64,000 nt of DNA. It comes from Sacculina carcini (lineage: Eukaryota; Arthropoda; Thecostraca; Sacculinidae). Under the pieces are notes generated by a model. That model did not search any database, was not told where the DNA came from, and saw nothing but the letters and a program-made list of their open reading frames with translations. The translations under genes and the position numbers were made by a program. Each line of letters begins with the position of its first letter. Position 1 is the stretch's first letter. Shown here piece by piece: positions 35,317 to 48,209 of the stretch. The stretch is taken from positions 2,582,501 through 2,646,500 of the forward strand of contig OU696576.1 of the NCBI GenBank assembly GCA_916048095.2. The letters run 5' to 3'.

Positions 35317-35565
35317 AGTTAGATCACAGCGTGCATACAGTCTATTGAAAAATATATGACATTTGAAATACACCCACTATACGCGGTGTATCCTACGGCG
35401 CTCTCCGGCAGTGATCTATTTTTAGATCACCCTGAAAATCCTAGAAAATATCATACTAATTTTTTTTTCGTATTTCACCATGTATAATGAACCTGATTAT
35501 ACAAAAAATAACTAATTTCAATTAGCCTACTTCATTAATCTTATGGTCGCCGGTTAATGGGTTAA

Positions 35566-37202
35566 AGTAGGCAGTTTTGAAACAAAGTTGTCCTAAAATT
35601 GGGTAGAATAACATCATACCTGTTGCTCAAAATACAATCATAATTAGCGTGTCCAATAGAAAATAAGTTTCTCTCGTGATGTGCAAGCAATCTGTAGATC
35701 AAAATAATTGCAAAATATTTGCCCATGTAGCTGAGTGTGTGTATGTGTGTGTATGTGTGTGTGTATGTGTGTATGTGTGCGTATGTGTGTGTGCGTATGT
35801 GTGTGTGCGTATGTGTGTGTGCGTATGTGTGTGTTTGTGTGTGTGTGTGTGTCTTTGCAATCAAGTCAAGATTTACAAGCAACGATTAAGCCAGCGAATT
35901 TATACCGATCTTATAAACAGATGGCATACGTGTTGGGTGCTTGGTGCACATAAACAGTGTAATTCCACTTGTCACGGAGATTTGTTAGATTTATGCGAGA
36001 TTTGGCACGGTACGCCAGCTGATAAACAAGAGCATAGTAACGCCTGGAACATTGTGATTCTCGCTATCTGTGCTGATAAACATCACGGACGACAGATAAA
36101 CAGCAGATTAATACAATGTCACGCGCACTGAAAAAGTATATTATCAGTCATGCATGAGGAATGCATAGCAAGCTGCATTGCAAATGGACTTTGAAATTAT
36201 GTCCACATTTTGCAATTAAACTTTCAATTGATTTCGCAATTAAATTCGCGCATTATCTGCATCAATGATACGAAAAAAGGCTGCCTGTCAATCGCTAAAT
36301 TTGAACAGAGATTTCATTGAATTAAGCTTGTACTCATTATTGAGTACACTTTGTTGTTAACAATTGTGGCATGCATTGGGAGAAATTGAAACGCACACCA
36401 TCTAGTTTATTTAATAGTTTTCAATGAGAGAAGTGCGCACATTTACGCTGACAGTTATGTGTGTGTGTATGTGTGTGTGTGTGTGTGTGTATGTGTGTGT
36501 ATGTGTATGTGTGTGCGTATGTGTGTGTATGTGTGTGTGTATGGTTGTCTGTTATGTGTGTGTGGAAAGACAGACAACCAATCACACGGAAAATGTCAGC
36601 AGAGCTATAACGGATCGCGGAATATTTTGAGGAAACACGGACTAATTAAAATGTTCTTTAAATTTAGCCGTGATGCACATCATGTTAACAAAAGGTGGTC
36701 TTGATAGCTTAACTAGACGGTCCTTTATATGTCGAAATTTGAGAGCGTGCAGATTAAAACATGTTGAAAGTAGAAATCGTAGATAACAAAAATCGAGCAA
36801 CTTAAGGAAACCATCAGTTTTCCAATGATGTTACATTGAGTTACCCCAATCAGCTCTTGGCTCCGACACCATATTGGTCAACGGAGACAGAGCGGGACCG
36901 CCAAGAGACAATCATGGTGTGATTTCTCAAATAATTTGACTAACATATTCATTATTATGTGTGAGATGGGAGTTGCTGCGTGAAAGTATTACTTTCAACT
37001 TTGAACGCTGGATCTAGCTCTATCATGTCCCGAAAGTCATCTTTCAGTACAAAAATATCAGGTAGAGCTGATAGTAGAGCACGGAACGATTTGGCTCGCA
37101 TTACACTCATTCCAACTGATCATATTCACAAATCAAATCCTTGAACGTGAATCAAGGATACCTTGTACATAAGAGCTGTTTTGTCACCAAGCTTCCACCT
37201 AC
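35566..37202. repeat. (TG)n/(TATG)n tracts and unique DNA, no gene recognised
   Basis: TG-rich tracts lie at about 35,733-35,853 and 36,459-36,541. TGGTTGTCTG (36,542-36,551) and its exact complement CAGACAACCA (36,571-36,580) form a 10-bp hairpin. The rest is unremarkable and matches copy B from 62,559 to the window end. Confidence 0.7.
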
Positions 37203-37549
37203 CTACAGACGGAAGATGGCGTGGCAGTTGGCATCGACGACATTCTGACGGCTGGACATCGTCTTCGCCGCCAGTTCCAGCCGCACTCTTCGTTTCTGGC
37301 CGGCCGATCAGCAGTGGAACCGGGCGCGAGCTGGTGATTGGCTGCGTTGAGGGCGGTCGTAGTTACAGCGGTGGCGGCATTCGAGTCAGGCGAGGAAAGA
37401 TATCCGTCCGGTGTCCAGCAGCTGGAGAGTGACGAGGGGGTGGACAGCTCGTCACTGGACAGAGAATGCGGAGGAGATGGACGCTGGGCGCCATTGAACG
37501 CCAGCTCAAGAGTGGCGCGCAGTCGTTTCATGGTCAGACAGGGATACAT
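37203..37549 (-). CDS. Candidate host-gene first exon, Ser/Pro-rich, product unknown
   Basis: A GC-rich minus-strand frame of about 115 codons begins MYPCLTMKRLRATLELAF. The second ATG (A at 37,531) has A at -3. The body is rich in Ser, Pro, Thr and Ala (SPPHSLSSDELSTPSS). The frame runs into TAG|GTAGGT, a usable splice donor, at 37,203. Like the 13.7-14.2 kb frame, it sits in a GC-rich island beside CA-rich DNA. It lies in the copy A tail, so there is no second copy in the window to test substitution pattern. No domain recognised. Confidence 0.4.
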
Positions 37550-38026
37550 GCTTCAACTCAACACGATCGTTAGGAAGCCATTATCACACAGCAGGATTGC
37601 AAGGGCACACTTCCGGACAGCTCCGTAGCAAGTTCGACGACCAACGCACCAAAGAGCAATCGGCATTCACGGCTGTTACACACTGAGGTGCATATCTTGT
37701 GGGCCGGTCTCACTGTTTGCACGGCTAGTGTTTATATCTCAATCAAACGCCTGAGTGACGCAGCGCCATCTGATCGCGTGATACGTGCAGAATGCGAAGG
37801 GACGGTGGACAGAGCTCGCCACCACTCACACAATCACAATTCTGTGCGAACAAGTGCAACGTCCACTCATAGCCTCCATTACGAGAACCCAACACACATA
37901 CACACACATACACCGGCTAAAGCACGCCTACATCGATAGACACCCAAAATGTACAACACAATCATCGTACACAAGCGTTCAAGAATGCACCGTGTGCTGT
38001 GCAAGTGAGGAATCACTGTGCAGCCC

Positions 38027-38060
<34 letters not shown>

Positions 38061-38341
38061 ACACACACACCCACTCACATACACACACATACACACACAC
38101 ACACATACACTCACATACACACGTACACAAGACGACTTACTGAGAGCCTATACAGCTAACATATGGCACCTACACACACACGCGCAGGCACACACATACA
38201 TGCGTACATACACAGACACACAGAGATGCAAACACACACACTCACATTCATTCTTACACACGCGCGTATAAAAACACAGGCACGCATACATGTATAAAAA
38301 CACCCTTATATACACACCGTTTAGAGATGCATACACACACA
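37550..38341. repeat. CA-rich region up to the duplication junction
   Basis: Interrupted (CA)n tracts (about 38,024-38,130 and 38,170-38,341) with no gene. This is the unpaired tail of copy A. Confidence 0.8.
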
Positions 38342-38350
38342 CATGTGGCT
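38335..38350. other. Copy A / copy B junction
   Basis: CA-repeat sequence changes without spacer into LINE reverse transcriptase sequence at ATGTGGCTG (about 38,341), which corresponds to 10,106-10,114 in copy A. From here on, copy B follows copy A in order. Confidence 0.85.
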
Positions 38351-39440
38351 GTAATTTTTATAGACATTTCCAAAGCATTTGACTCCTTGAACCATCGCAT
38401 TTTACTTGCTAAATTAAAAAACTCCGGATTGAGAGGCCCCGTTCATAAATTATTCGAAAGTTATCTTTCCGGACGGAAGCAATTTGTTGTCTGTAACAAT
38501 TCGCCCTCACAATATGAATACATTCACCACGGAGTACCACAGGGATCTATATTAGGGCCAATCTTATTTTTGCTATATATAAATGATATAACAAATGTTG
38601 CAAAAGAAGCACACTTAACAATGTACGCTGACGACACGAGCATCCTTGTTTCCGCTGATGATTTACAATGCATTCACTCTAGACTGTCACAAACACTGGT
38701 TCTCGTGAACTGTTGGATGAATGCAAATAAACTGAAAATAAATACATCTAAAACCAATATAATGCTATTTCAGAACAGATCACTCACACATCACCTGGAC
38801 ACAGTGATGTTAAATGGAGAAGTGGTGCATCGAGTGAAAACAGTGAAATTCTTGGGGGTGTTAATAGATGAATATATCAACTGGAATGATCACATCGACA
38901 ATCTATTCAATAATTTATCCATCATTGCCGGCATTATGTATAGGGTTCGTAATAAGCTTAGTACAGAAGCAATGCGGACGATATACTACACTTTTTGTTA
39001 TTCAAAACTTATATATTGTATATCTGTCTGGGGGTGCACTTGGCCTTCTTTTTTGGGCAAATTATTCGTTAAAAAAACGTGTTCTATAAATAATGTCTTT
39101 CAAAAAGAAATATGACTCAGCAGATGATATCTCTAGAAAAGCGAAACTCTTGAAGTCAAGACACATTCACAGATATTTTCCTTTGTTGGATACATTCAGA
39201 TCGATAAAACATGAAAATGGAATCTTCCATGTTCTGCATCACTCCCAACTGACTAGAAGAAATAACATAAATTTACATGTACCGAACTACCGAACTCAAT
39301 TATTCCGTAATTCTATCATATATTTAGGACCCGAAACATGGAATGCTCTTCCCGATTCATTGAAAACACAGGGCTCCTCAATGACAGTTAGCTCCTTCAA
39401 GTACAAAATAAAAAAGTACTTGCTCGATTTGGATCACTGA
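38342..39440 (+). pseudogene. LINE ORF2 3' third (copy B)
   Basis: It starts mid-domain at VAVIFIDISKAFDSL and includes GVPQGSILGP and YADDTSILV. A frameshift near 39,070-39,090, in an A run, separates the RT from the C-terminal frame. That frame (39,093-39,440) is complete here, ending KYKIKKYLLDLDH, whereas copy A has lost about 22 bases of it. ORF1 and the endonuclease are absent upstream. Confidence 0.9.
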
Positions 39441-41956
39441 CGTACGATGTTGTACCTCTGCATGATAGCGTCCTGGCATGCCGAAAATGTGATTTTTAAC
39501 ATATTCTCGACTCGTGTGCAGTGTTGAATTTTTGTCATCGTCAGTTATTGTCATCGACATTATCGTCGTTGTCAATTCTTTGTCACACTCAATATGTGTG
39601 TGAGAGTACTATGAATTGTGTATCTGGTAATATTGTGTCATTATACCTATATAATATAGCGTATCATACATCACACATTATTATATATATAATTATTTAA
39701 CAACTCATATATATATATATATATATAACAATGTTTAATCACCTTATCATATAATTATTATTTAATCACTTGTCAATGTTTAATGTTGGAACAAAATGAT
39801 CATTATTACATAAGTCTGCAAAAGAGACAATGTCTCAGCAGACTTCAAGTGCTTAGACAAGTCCAGGCCCGGTTCTATGTGTTATCTGGATCCCCGTGGT
39901 AGGGCATAAGAACACTGCCGCCGTACCCGCTGCGTGTCGTAAGAGGCGACTAAAAGCGGACCCTCTGCTTCTTCCCTCCCAACAACAACTGACATGCACG
40001 AGGGGGGAGCGATATTTCAGCAGAGCTGGTATCCCCTTGTAGCTGTCATTTATCCTATCCCTCTACCAGGAACTAACAAAAAATGTGATATCTGCAGAAT
40101 ACCAGGTTGAAACCAAATCGGACAGATACAAGAGGCAGATGCTATTTTTAGAACAAATTATGGATGCCAACATGTATGAGAGTGTCCCCCCTGAGACGTT
40201 CATTCTGGTGTAGCCATACGAAATCTTTGATCTCATCAAAGAGTAGGATTGTTTTGTCGTTTGGCAAGACGTCAAAACCTACTGGACTATTCTGACTTAT
40301 AAGATCATACCAGTGTGGAGATCATTCGAGACAAGGCAATGCAATCTATTGTATCTGGCTGTGTATTGTCCGACACAAAGCCTCAGTGAGTATTTTCCGC
40401 TGCGAAACCTACGCTTCCTGTCACAATATGTTGGCCAGTCAGATCAATCGCCTGACAATGTGCAGTGTCGTGTGTCCATGGGGCGTCATCAATCCTCTTG
40501 CACATAATGATGCTAGATATCGGACGATCTGAATACCATCACTGGCACAAGGAATGGTAGAATATTGCAGCAGAAATAAGGACGCGAAAAAACAGTAATA
40601 CTATGAAAATCGACTTGATATTAATCGATCGAATTGATATGAAATATCTCTACTGATTGCGTTTATCTATATGCATGATTTGATTGATATAATTGGATGA
40701 AAATATAATTGTACTATGACCGTTATACGCAGGCTGTCCAATATGTTATATGAGGGTTGAATTCAACAAATTTCTGTATTAAAACTGTGCAATGTGATTC
40801 AATCTGTGTTAGTTTTTTGAAACATCCAATTATAGCATAATGAATAGTTTGTACACGCATGTATCAAGGCAAAATAATATATTTAAGTCTGATAATGAAA
40901 ACTTCAATGAAATTTTTGTACATTGATGTAATTTTTGTACGTGATATATATGTACAAAAAAATTAATTAGAAAAACAGACACTTTGTAATTATTCGGTTC
41001 GTTTCTCGATTCGTATAAGAACACACTATATCCTACGCTGTTTCCCAACATGTGTCTCCACTTTGATTACATATTAAATCCTTTCATTAAATTTTTTGCA
41101 CACCAGCTAATTTTCCTACACCAATTGCAGTGTGATTGAAGTCAACGCAATTATGAAATTGTGAACACAATTTCGCCAGCGTCAAGATGCGCAATCGAAT
41201 TAAGATATACCCAGAATGAATGTCAGCTAATGCATGCCTGTGGACACAGGTATGGCATGTGTTGTGTACATATACTCGGCATACTACGACACACTGACAT
41301 ACGGAGAATCAATGCGACCTTGAATTATAGCCCACGGCACACCGTCAATTTGACTGGGGCCGTTATGAGTGACGCACGCGACCGCACATTCACACATAAA
41401 TATTCTCACGCCAGCACAGAGTCGCCGAGGCGCGCCGTAGTGAAGCAAATGCAAAAATAGATGAACTACAGGAAAGTATAAAAAAATGAAAACGAAAAAT
41501 GGGGCCTAAAATACAAAGCCGGTTAAAAAAAAATTCCTCGAAAACTACAAACATATATTTCCTAATGGATAATTTGTACAATGTTTACAACACCTGAAAT
41601 GTACTGAACAATTTAAACAAATCAGACAAATAATTACGCACCAATATTAGAAATACTGATGTCTAACGACCTTATATCATGCAATGCTCCGTCTTTATAA
41701 AGAACAGTGGTATCTAACCTGTGGTAAATGAGGGACTGTCAGGTGGAGAAGTAAAGGTCGAACAGAAGGACAAATGTGTGTTTTCATCAATCCGAAGTTG
41801 TCTGCTTTCGTTTCCAGTAATTTCCTCATTACGAAATTATTTGTAGCAAATATTCAACCAACAAGCAACACGGCACGTTCACTGAAATGAAACAAGCTGT
41901 CCCGGAGGGCGGAATCAAGAAGAACGGCCACCCTGCTCGGTACAACATACGCTCAC
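39441..41956. other. Copy B of 11.2-13.7 kb, mostly non-coding
   Basis: Contains the GTCGTAAGAGGCGAC hairpin segment (about 39,937) and the exon relic (40,070-40,213). No further feature supported. Confidence 0.55.
40070..40213 (+). CDS. Possible exon relic (copy B)
   Basis: The same acceptor, 47-codon frame and terminal TAG as 11,812-11,955, with Ser to Pro near the end. Weak evidence, as for copy A. Confidence 0.22.
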   Translation, partial: ELTKNVISAEYQVETKSDRYKRQMLFLEQIMDANMYESVPPETFILV

Positions 41957-42471
41957 CTGTTACCGACCAAGTCAGTCTCCTGAAGTTCCTTGTGATTGAC
42001 GTGTGACTGTGACGGCTGTGTTGTTTGGTCGCCATTCACGGCCAGTGTTGACGCTTGCTGCCACGGCCGCGGCTGTTGCGCCAGTAACTCCTGTGCGCTC
42101 TGTCGCGGCCATGTGGAGCGCGTCAGTTTGGGATGCGTCCGACAAGGAACGGCGGTGGCCGTCTGAGCCACGGCGGCAGCGGCCATGGTCCAACGGCTGC
42201 GATAGCCGATGTTTGGCAGCACAACGGTCGACAGTCGCCGCAACTGTCGCTGAGTCTCGCCGCTCGACGCCGCCCTTCTCAGCGGCGGAGCGTGCCGACG
42301 TGCCGGCGAGCCAGTCGGCACGCCGGTAGATGGACAGGCTCGATGTTTGCGTCGAAAAGCATAGTGGCGTTTGTAGTAGGTATATGACGGACGACGCGGT
42401 CGGTCGAGAAACGGCATTGTCACAGCCTTGTCGTCGGCTACGCGCGGAAAACAAGTATCACATTGAGACAC
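41957..42471 (-). CDS. Candidate host-gene first exon (copy B)
   Basis: Same 172-codon frame, ACCATGG start (A at 42,186) and CAG|GTGAGC donor as 13,708-14,222. There is only one amino-acid difference (Asp for Asn four residues before the donor) against four silent differences. Product not recognised. Confidence 0.5.
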
Positions 42472-43261
42472 AACAGCGGTTCACTGCGTCCGTCAGCGTT
42501 GACACACAGCATAAACGTGCGTGCGCACCATCAAGCACTACTTTCCCATCCGCCGAGTTCACGCAATACACAACACAGCTTAGAATGCACACACAGACAT
42601 ACACACGTATACACGCACATCACACGTATTCCAGTGAAGTTGACTCACACCGTGCGTCTGAGCGATAACAACAACTCCAAATCCAGTCCATCACTGATTA
42701 ATTCCGGTCTGCAGCCGAATATTGCACTCGGCACTCGGGCTTCTACGACGCTGATGCTGTCATGTTCAACTGTGATTCCATGATGACTCAGGCGGATCTC
42801 TAGCATTGACGCCACACTCACGCACGCACGCGCTATTCAACCAAGCGTTGACCAGCGTTGAGTCAGTGTTCACGAATGCGAGACACAGTACGCCGCTAAT
42901 GTCCATCATACACATATGGGCACACACGCACAGACAGACATATAGAAGGCGCACAAAGCCTGACACCTCTATTCATGACGTAATCGTCATACGGTCACTT
43001 TCGAGGCATCCAATATGCCCCGACTACGTGAGTGGTATTTATTCTAGCTACACTTGCACCGACACACACATATCTATAGCGAAAGAGAGGAAAATTGGAT
43101 GCGAGACGTGAATAGAAGCATGGAGGGGATGGATGATAAAGCGATCACGTTGCAATCAACACAAATCAATGACGAGTACGCAGAGGTATGCAGACAGCTG
43201 CTGCCTGCAGTAATGCCAGACTGAGCATACTGATTCGGCAGTGACACTGTGCAATCGTGCC

Positions 43262-43698
43262 AACACACACACACACACACATGCACACACACGCTCATAC
43301 GTACAGAGACAGACAGACACACCGACCGACAGACACACGTACATACAAGGAGAAAGAGATTGACACGCACACACACACACACATGCACACACACATGCAC
43401 ACACACGCTCATACGTACAGAGACAGACAGACACACCGACCGACAGACTCACGTACATACAAGGAGAAAGAGATTGACACGCACACACATGCACACCCAC
43501 ATTCGCACACGCATGGCCGCAAAGATACTCAACGTAGTCGCTCGCAGGCACACAAGCAAACACACACACACATACACACAAACACACGCACACACACACA
43601 CACAAGCAAACACACACACACACACGAACAGGCACGCAAACAGAAACGATTAGAAACACGGTGACTTGTCACGCCAACATACCTGATCAAACGCACAA

Positions 43699-43762
<64 letters not shown>

Positions 43763-43763
43763 A
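43262..43763. repeat. CA-rich region with a private 114-bp tandem duplication
   Basis: The segment from ATGCACACACACGCTC (43,281) to the GAGATTGACACG motif is repeated from 43,395. Copy A has a single copy (about 15,034-15,120). A 25-base non-CA insertion (about 43,515-43,540) is also private to B. Confidence 0.9.
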
Positions 43764-43996
43764 CACTGGAGGATCCAGAGGGAGGATCAGGGGGCTGAAG
43801 CCCTCCACCCAAAATGTTTCCATCAATTGATCATCAACTGACCAAGAGGTTCACTAAAATGACAGAGAAAAATATGTTTCTGTAGAATTTGTTGATGTAA
43901 GCATTATCGCAAAGAGGTTGCATAATGATGCATGTACATGACTGATCGCCCCCAAAATTCAACCCCTCCCAAAATAACACTCTGGGTCCGCCACTG
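43764..43996. mobile_element. hAT-like MITE (copy B of 15,369-15,602)
   Basis: Same TIR pair; 233 bp. Confidence 0.8.
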
Positions 43997-45493
43997 CACA
44001 CAAGCACACACGCACACATACTAACACACGCACACACACACGCACAAACACGCACGCACACACACACACACACAAGCACACACGCACAAACACGCACGCA
44101 CAAACACACACGCACACGTACACACAAGCACACACACACACACGCACACACACACACATATGGCAGCGTATATGTTGCTATATGCACAAACATTATTTCC
44201 CATATATCGGCACCTGTATACATTAGCGAAGAGCCAGTGTGCCCACGTGAGTGTGTGCGTGTTACAACCAGTATTGGTTCAGCACAAGGTCACACACACA
44301 CACACGCACACGCAGACACACGCACACATGCACGTACACACACACACACACATACACGCGCACACACACACACGCACACACGTACGCACGCACAGGTGTG
44401 TACATATAATTGCACTCAGTGGTTGAGAGGTTTTTCTGATCTCACAACTTTTCCCCTCAAGAACAAAAAGAGGAAATTTAGTAAATCAAGTGGAAACTAG
44501 TGCGTTTCTACCAACAATTAAACGTCAAATTAAAACAATGTGCATTACCAAGCAATAAAAACAATTGCAACGCAGCAATGCAACCGTATCGCACAGTATT
44601 TATAAACGCATCCGTGCTGGAATCTACGGTGAAAGCGCGTGCCATTGAGCCTGTTTGATGTATATTGCTTCATCATCTCGTAATATTGGTCAAATACATT
44701 ATACCAAAATATAAGAATTCAACATGAGCTCTCACATAAACTTGAAGCTTGAAAAAATCGCCAAATTTTAGCAATTCTCCGCAACGGATTCGGTCTTTTG
44801 TTATCTACAAGCGTAAAAAATGTTAAACATTCATCAACCTTCACAGCCACAAGCGAAAACAGACATTTCACGACAGTTATCACCGACATGATTAGTCGTC
44901 TTGCGTTCTACTTAGAAAATATAAGGCTCCGAAAGTGTGCACAGCTAACGATGCGCCTTTCGCCAGAAGCGGCTCGCATAATCAATGACGTCTTGCCTCA
45001 AAAACCAACAAGTCAAAGATAAAGACACACATACAAACATACAAACACATAGAGGAGAGAAGGGATAGGTAGAACCATTCAATGCTTCTGGTCGCCGAGA
45101 TATACCTAATATAAAATTATACATTTGGTTATGTAACACATTCGACCACATCAGTGCTGGTTGGTTCATCAGTATACAGTGGAATCAAGGAAATATATAT
45201 GGGCTTTCAGTGGAATTAAGGTCCAGGTCGACTTTGACACATCAGGTAAAGCGTGCAGTTTCGTTAAGAACGTGTTGATGCGCTTAAAAGTATACAACTG
45301 TATAAACTGTTGATTGTTTATTATTAGAGGTCTGAAAAACATGTTATGATATAAACCACATTTTTCACCTAAAATCTTGTTTTTATGGTAAAAACCTAGG
45401 ACGTTATGTTTAACAACTTGTTTACCCAAAATGAGTGATATATTGTCTTTTATAACAATTCAACACACATTTTCCTTCTGTCAGATTAATTGA
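43997..45493. other. CA-rich tracts then unique DNA, no gene
   Basis: Copy B of 15.6-17.1 kb. The short frame starting at 16,290 in copy A is interrupted by two stops here. Confidence 0.5.
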
Positions 45494-45923
45494 TTCGATT
45501 CAGAAGAGGCTGAATCAATACAGAAAGCGCAAAGTATCATTCAGGATGCACAGCTTCAAGTAGATCTGGCACTCTTAATTGGCACTCTTAAACTTCATCC
45601 ATTCTTCTTTATTTGACGATGCTAGATACCGCAAGGCAGTCTCTGGTGGAGGTACCAATCCAATTTGATCTATTCAAAAACAAATCCGAAGAAGTTCCTG
45701 GTGATAAGGGAGACTGACAACGTCAAGAATTTCTCGAAATTCTGACAAAGAACCCTGATTTTGATCGAATGCGCTCTGTTAAATAATTGCTATGGGAAAT
45801 CATGGATGGTGTGGAATTTCGTAGAATTATGTCACCAGAAGATCTAACCAATCTCAAACTCAACCCAGTTACCAGCGTTGACGTTGAAAGAAGCTCCTCA
45901 GTGTTCAAAAGCATACTAATCGA
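45494..45923 (+). pseudogene. hAT transposase remnant, upstream part (copy B)
   Basis: Same stops as copy A, ending LNPVTSVDVERSSSVFKSIL at the H insertion site. The downstream part of the motif resumes at 47,351. Confidence 0.75.
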
Positions 45924-47350
45924 TAGTGATGCAAAAAAACGTTTTTTTGGTTGCGTTTTTTTTGCAAAAAAAACATGTTTTTTTTGTTTTTTTTTTGTTT
46001 TTTTTAAGAATTAGCCCCGATTGTCATCGGATGTTGGTTTTTAGTACATAGAAACGTGTTTAATTGACGTTTTGTACATCTTTGCGTGTCTTATTTCAAA
46101 GATAATTTGATAATAGTATAAAAAACTAAAATAGTTCTCAATAAATACCTAAGGAGACTGTTTGAAAGTGCATCCGGGTCTGGTGGTTTAGGTTTTTTCA
46201 TTGAGAAAACCCATGTTTTTAAAGATGGTTTTAATGATGTGGATATTTGAAATAATTTGTCAGCAGAAGAAAACAAATTCATTGAGTAATCACTTGTTTT
46301 TTAAAAAGAAACCATGTTTTTTATGAAAAATGCAATGATGTTTTACAAATTGGTTTTAAATTCGTTTTGTAAATGTACAGATTCAGAAAATGTTGACAAC
46401 AGAACATGACAAGTTAATTGGTTGGTCAAGTGTTATTTTGACAAACGTTTATTTAAACTAACGCTTTTTTAATGAAACAATGTTTTCTTAAACAGTATCT
46501 ATGTAAAATAGATTTAATTGATGTACGTTCAAATACCTTTTGTATAGCAAGTAGCCTGCTAGTATAAGCGGCTGGTTAAGCCACTTCCACTATGTTTTTT
46601 TTTTATTTTGAAAAACGGTTTTCGTAGATGTAGAGATTAAGAAAAAATTGGCGGCAGATCAAGGAAAGTTGAACCAAATTAATTGTTGTATTATTACTAA
46701 AAAACGACGGTTTTAAAAAAAAAGTTTTTTTGCCAAAAAAAACGACAAAAAACACGTTTATTTTTATTTTTTTGAAGAGTCATGCAAAGAATTCAAAGTA
46801 TGGAAATAATATATTTGGAATGTTAAATGGATTATTTTTAGCAACACATGAGTTATTCATGCTATTAGTGATCCTATCAAATTGAATTATCATTCAATAT
46901 GTACAATATAATTGTAATAATGTGTCTGAAAGCCCTAATATCATTGTTTGCACGGTACTGTGCGGCACTTCTTTGTACAGTACAGTTCAGCATTCAATTA
47001 TTGAGTTAATCATTGTATAAGAAAGCAGGGTTTGAGAACGGTTTTTTATGCTAAAATCTGAAACTGTTTTAAAAAATCAACAGGTGGTATAATTTTTTTT
47101 ACATATTACTTTTTTCCTACCAGAAATGAACTACGTTGATTACAATATGTTTCACCATTTCATTCAGCAGATCAATTATTTGCAAATATAAAAGTACAAA
47201 CACTGCCAATATTTACACAAAGACTACAAATATACACACATATATATTCTTTGCATGACTCTTAAAAAAAATGTTTTTTTTGGTCGGGTTTTTTTGGCAC
47301 AAAAAACGTTTTTTTTAAAAACCGTCGGTTTTTTTGAGGTCGCATCACTA
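45924..47350 (+). mobile_element. Element H with an inverted internal block
   Basis: Direct left half (45,924 to about 46,695), inverted right half (about 46,700-47,241), then a direct right terminus (about 47,242-47,350). The 8-bp flanks ctaatcga (45,916-45,923) and ctaataga (47,351-47,358) agree at seven of eight bases, so the outer ends record a genuine hAT-type insertion despite the internal inversion. Confidence 0.8.
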
Positions 47351-47790
47351 CTAATAGATAGACGACAAACAGGAAGAAAACATGAAAAAAGTATGGTGAT
47401 CGTTTTTACAACCGTTCGTCTTCGTTTCCCAAATTTACGTATATTACATTTAACTCCCTTTGAATTTTTTCATATGCTTTATAATGTATAAAACATATTT
47501 CATTTGATGTATATATTTACGAATGTATATTGTATGTCTTCATATTGTCTCTTCGTCAAATTTTAAAATTAAATACTTGAATAACATTCGAAGTTTTTCA
47601 TCACATATTTTGTAAATATGAATCGCATAAAAATGACATAAAATGAAAAATATTCACACATATTCCGACCTCTATATTATTCTTATTAATAAACTAACAG
47701 TTCAATCATTGATACCGCCATGAAGGTATGAAACTGGACAACAATTATGTAGTTTTTGAATGATGTCTCAATATCTAAAGCTGACTGAAG

Positions 47791-47840
47791 ATATTAGTGT
47801 ATTGCTGATATCAGAAATGATATCAGCAATACACTAATAT
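47791..47840. repeat. Perfect 23-bp hairpin (copy B, first)
   Basis: Arms 47,791-47,813 and 47,818-47,840 around GAAA. A further identical hairpin lies at 51,249-51,298. Confidence 0.95.
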
Positions 47841-47957
47841 TCATTAATTTCTCTTCATTAAGTCGAGAATTTTTCCCAAGCTGATTTTAAAAGTAATGGG
47901 TTTGTGACACTTTCAACTGTTATAATACATGTTAAGGGTTAAATATTAAAGGCCTCC

Positions 47958-48209
47958 AGTGACAGCTGCTACACGGGAAGAAGCCAAAGCTTATGAACAC
48001 ACAGGTGTATCCTGTGCAGCTCGCTGCCACCGCAGAACCGACCCTCTCCACGCTATGGCGCCACATGGACGTAAGACGTATTAGAGAGGGCCACCTTCAC
48101 AGAATGCATGGCACAACACATGACTGATATCTGATACCAATTTACTGCTGGGTTGAGAGGGGCTGTTGGTTTATAGAATTCGCCCAAGAAATTATGTTCT
48201 GCCGGGTTT
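47958..48209 (-). mobile_element. Truncated SINE (copy B)
   Basis: A headless copy of the 4552-4863 SINE, the mirror of 20,164-20,420. Confidence 0.8.

Larger units (their letters stand above)
28379..35561 (-). mobile_element. piggyBac-like element with nested insertions
   Basis: TTAA target duplications lie at 28,375-28,378 and 35,562-35,565. The termini are CCCATTAGCCGGC and, inverted, CCCATTAACCGGC. Precise TTAA duplication with CCC-starting TIRs defines piggyBac elements. Subterminal GTGATCTAAAAATAGATCAC palindromes are present at both ends. The transposase remnant (34,040-35,316, minus strand) confirms the family. Removing the nested LTR element plus one duplication leaves about 2.3 kb, a plausible piggyBac length with some loss of the 5' coding part. 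Copy B partner: 55,378-62,554. Confidence 0.85.
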
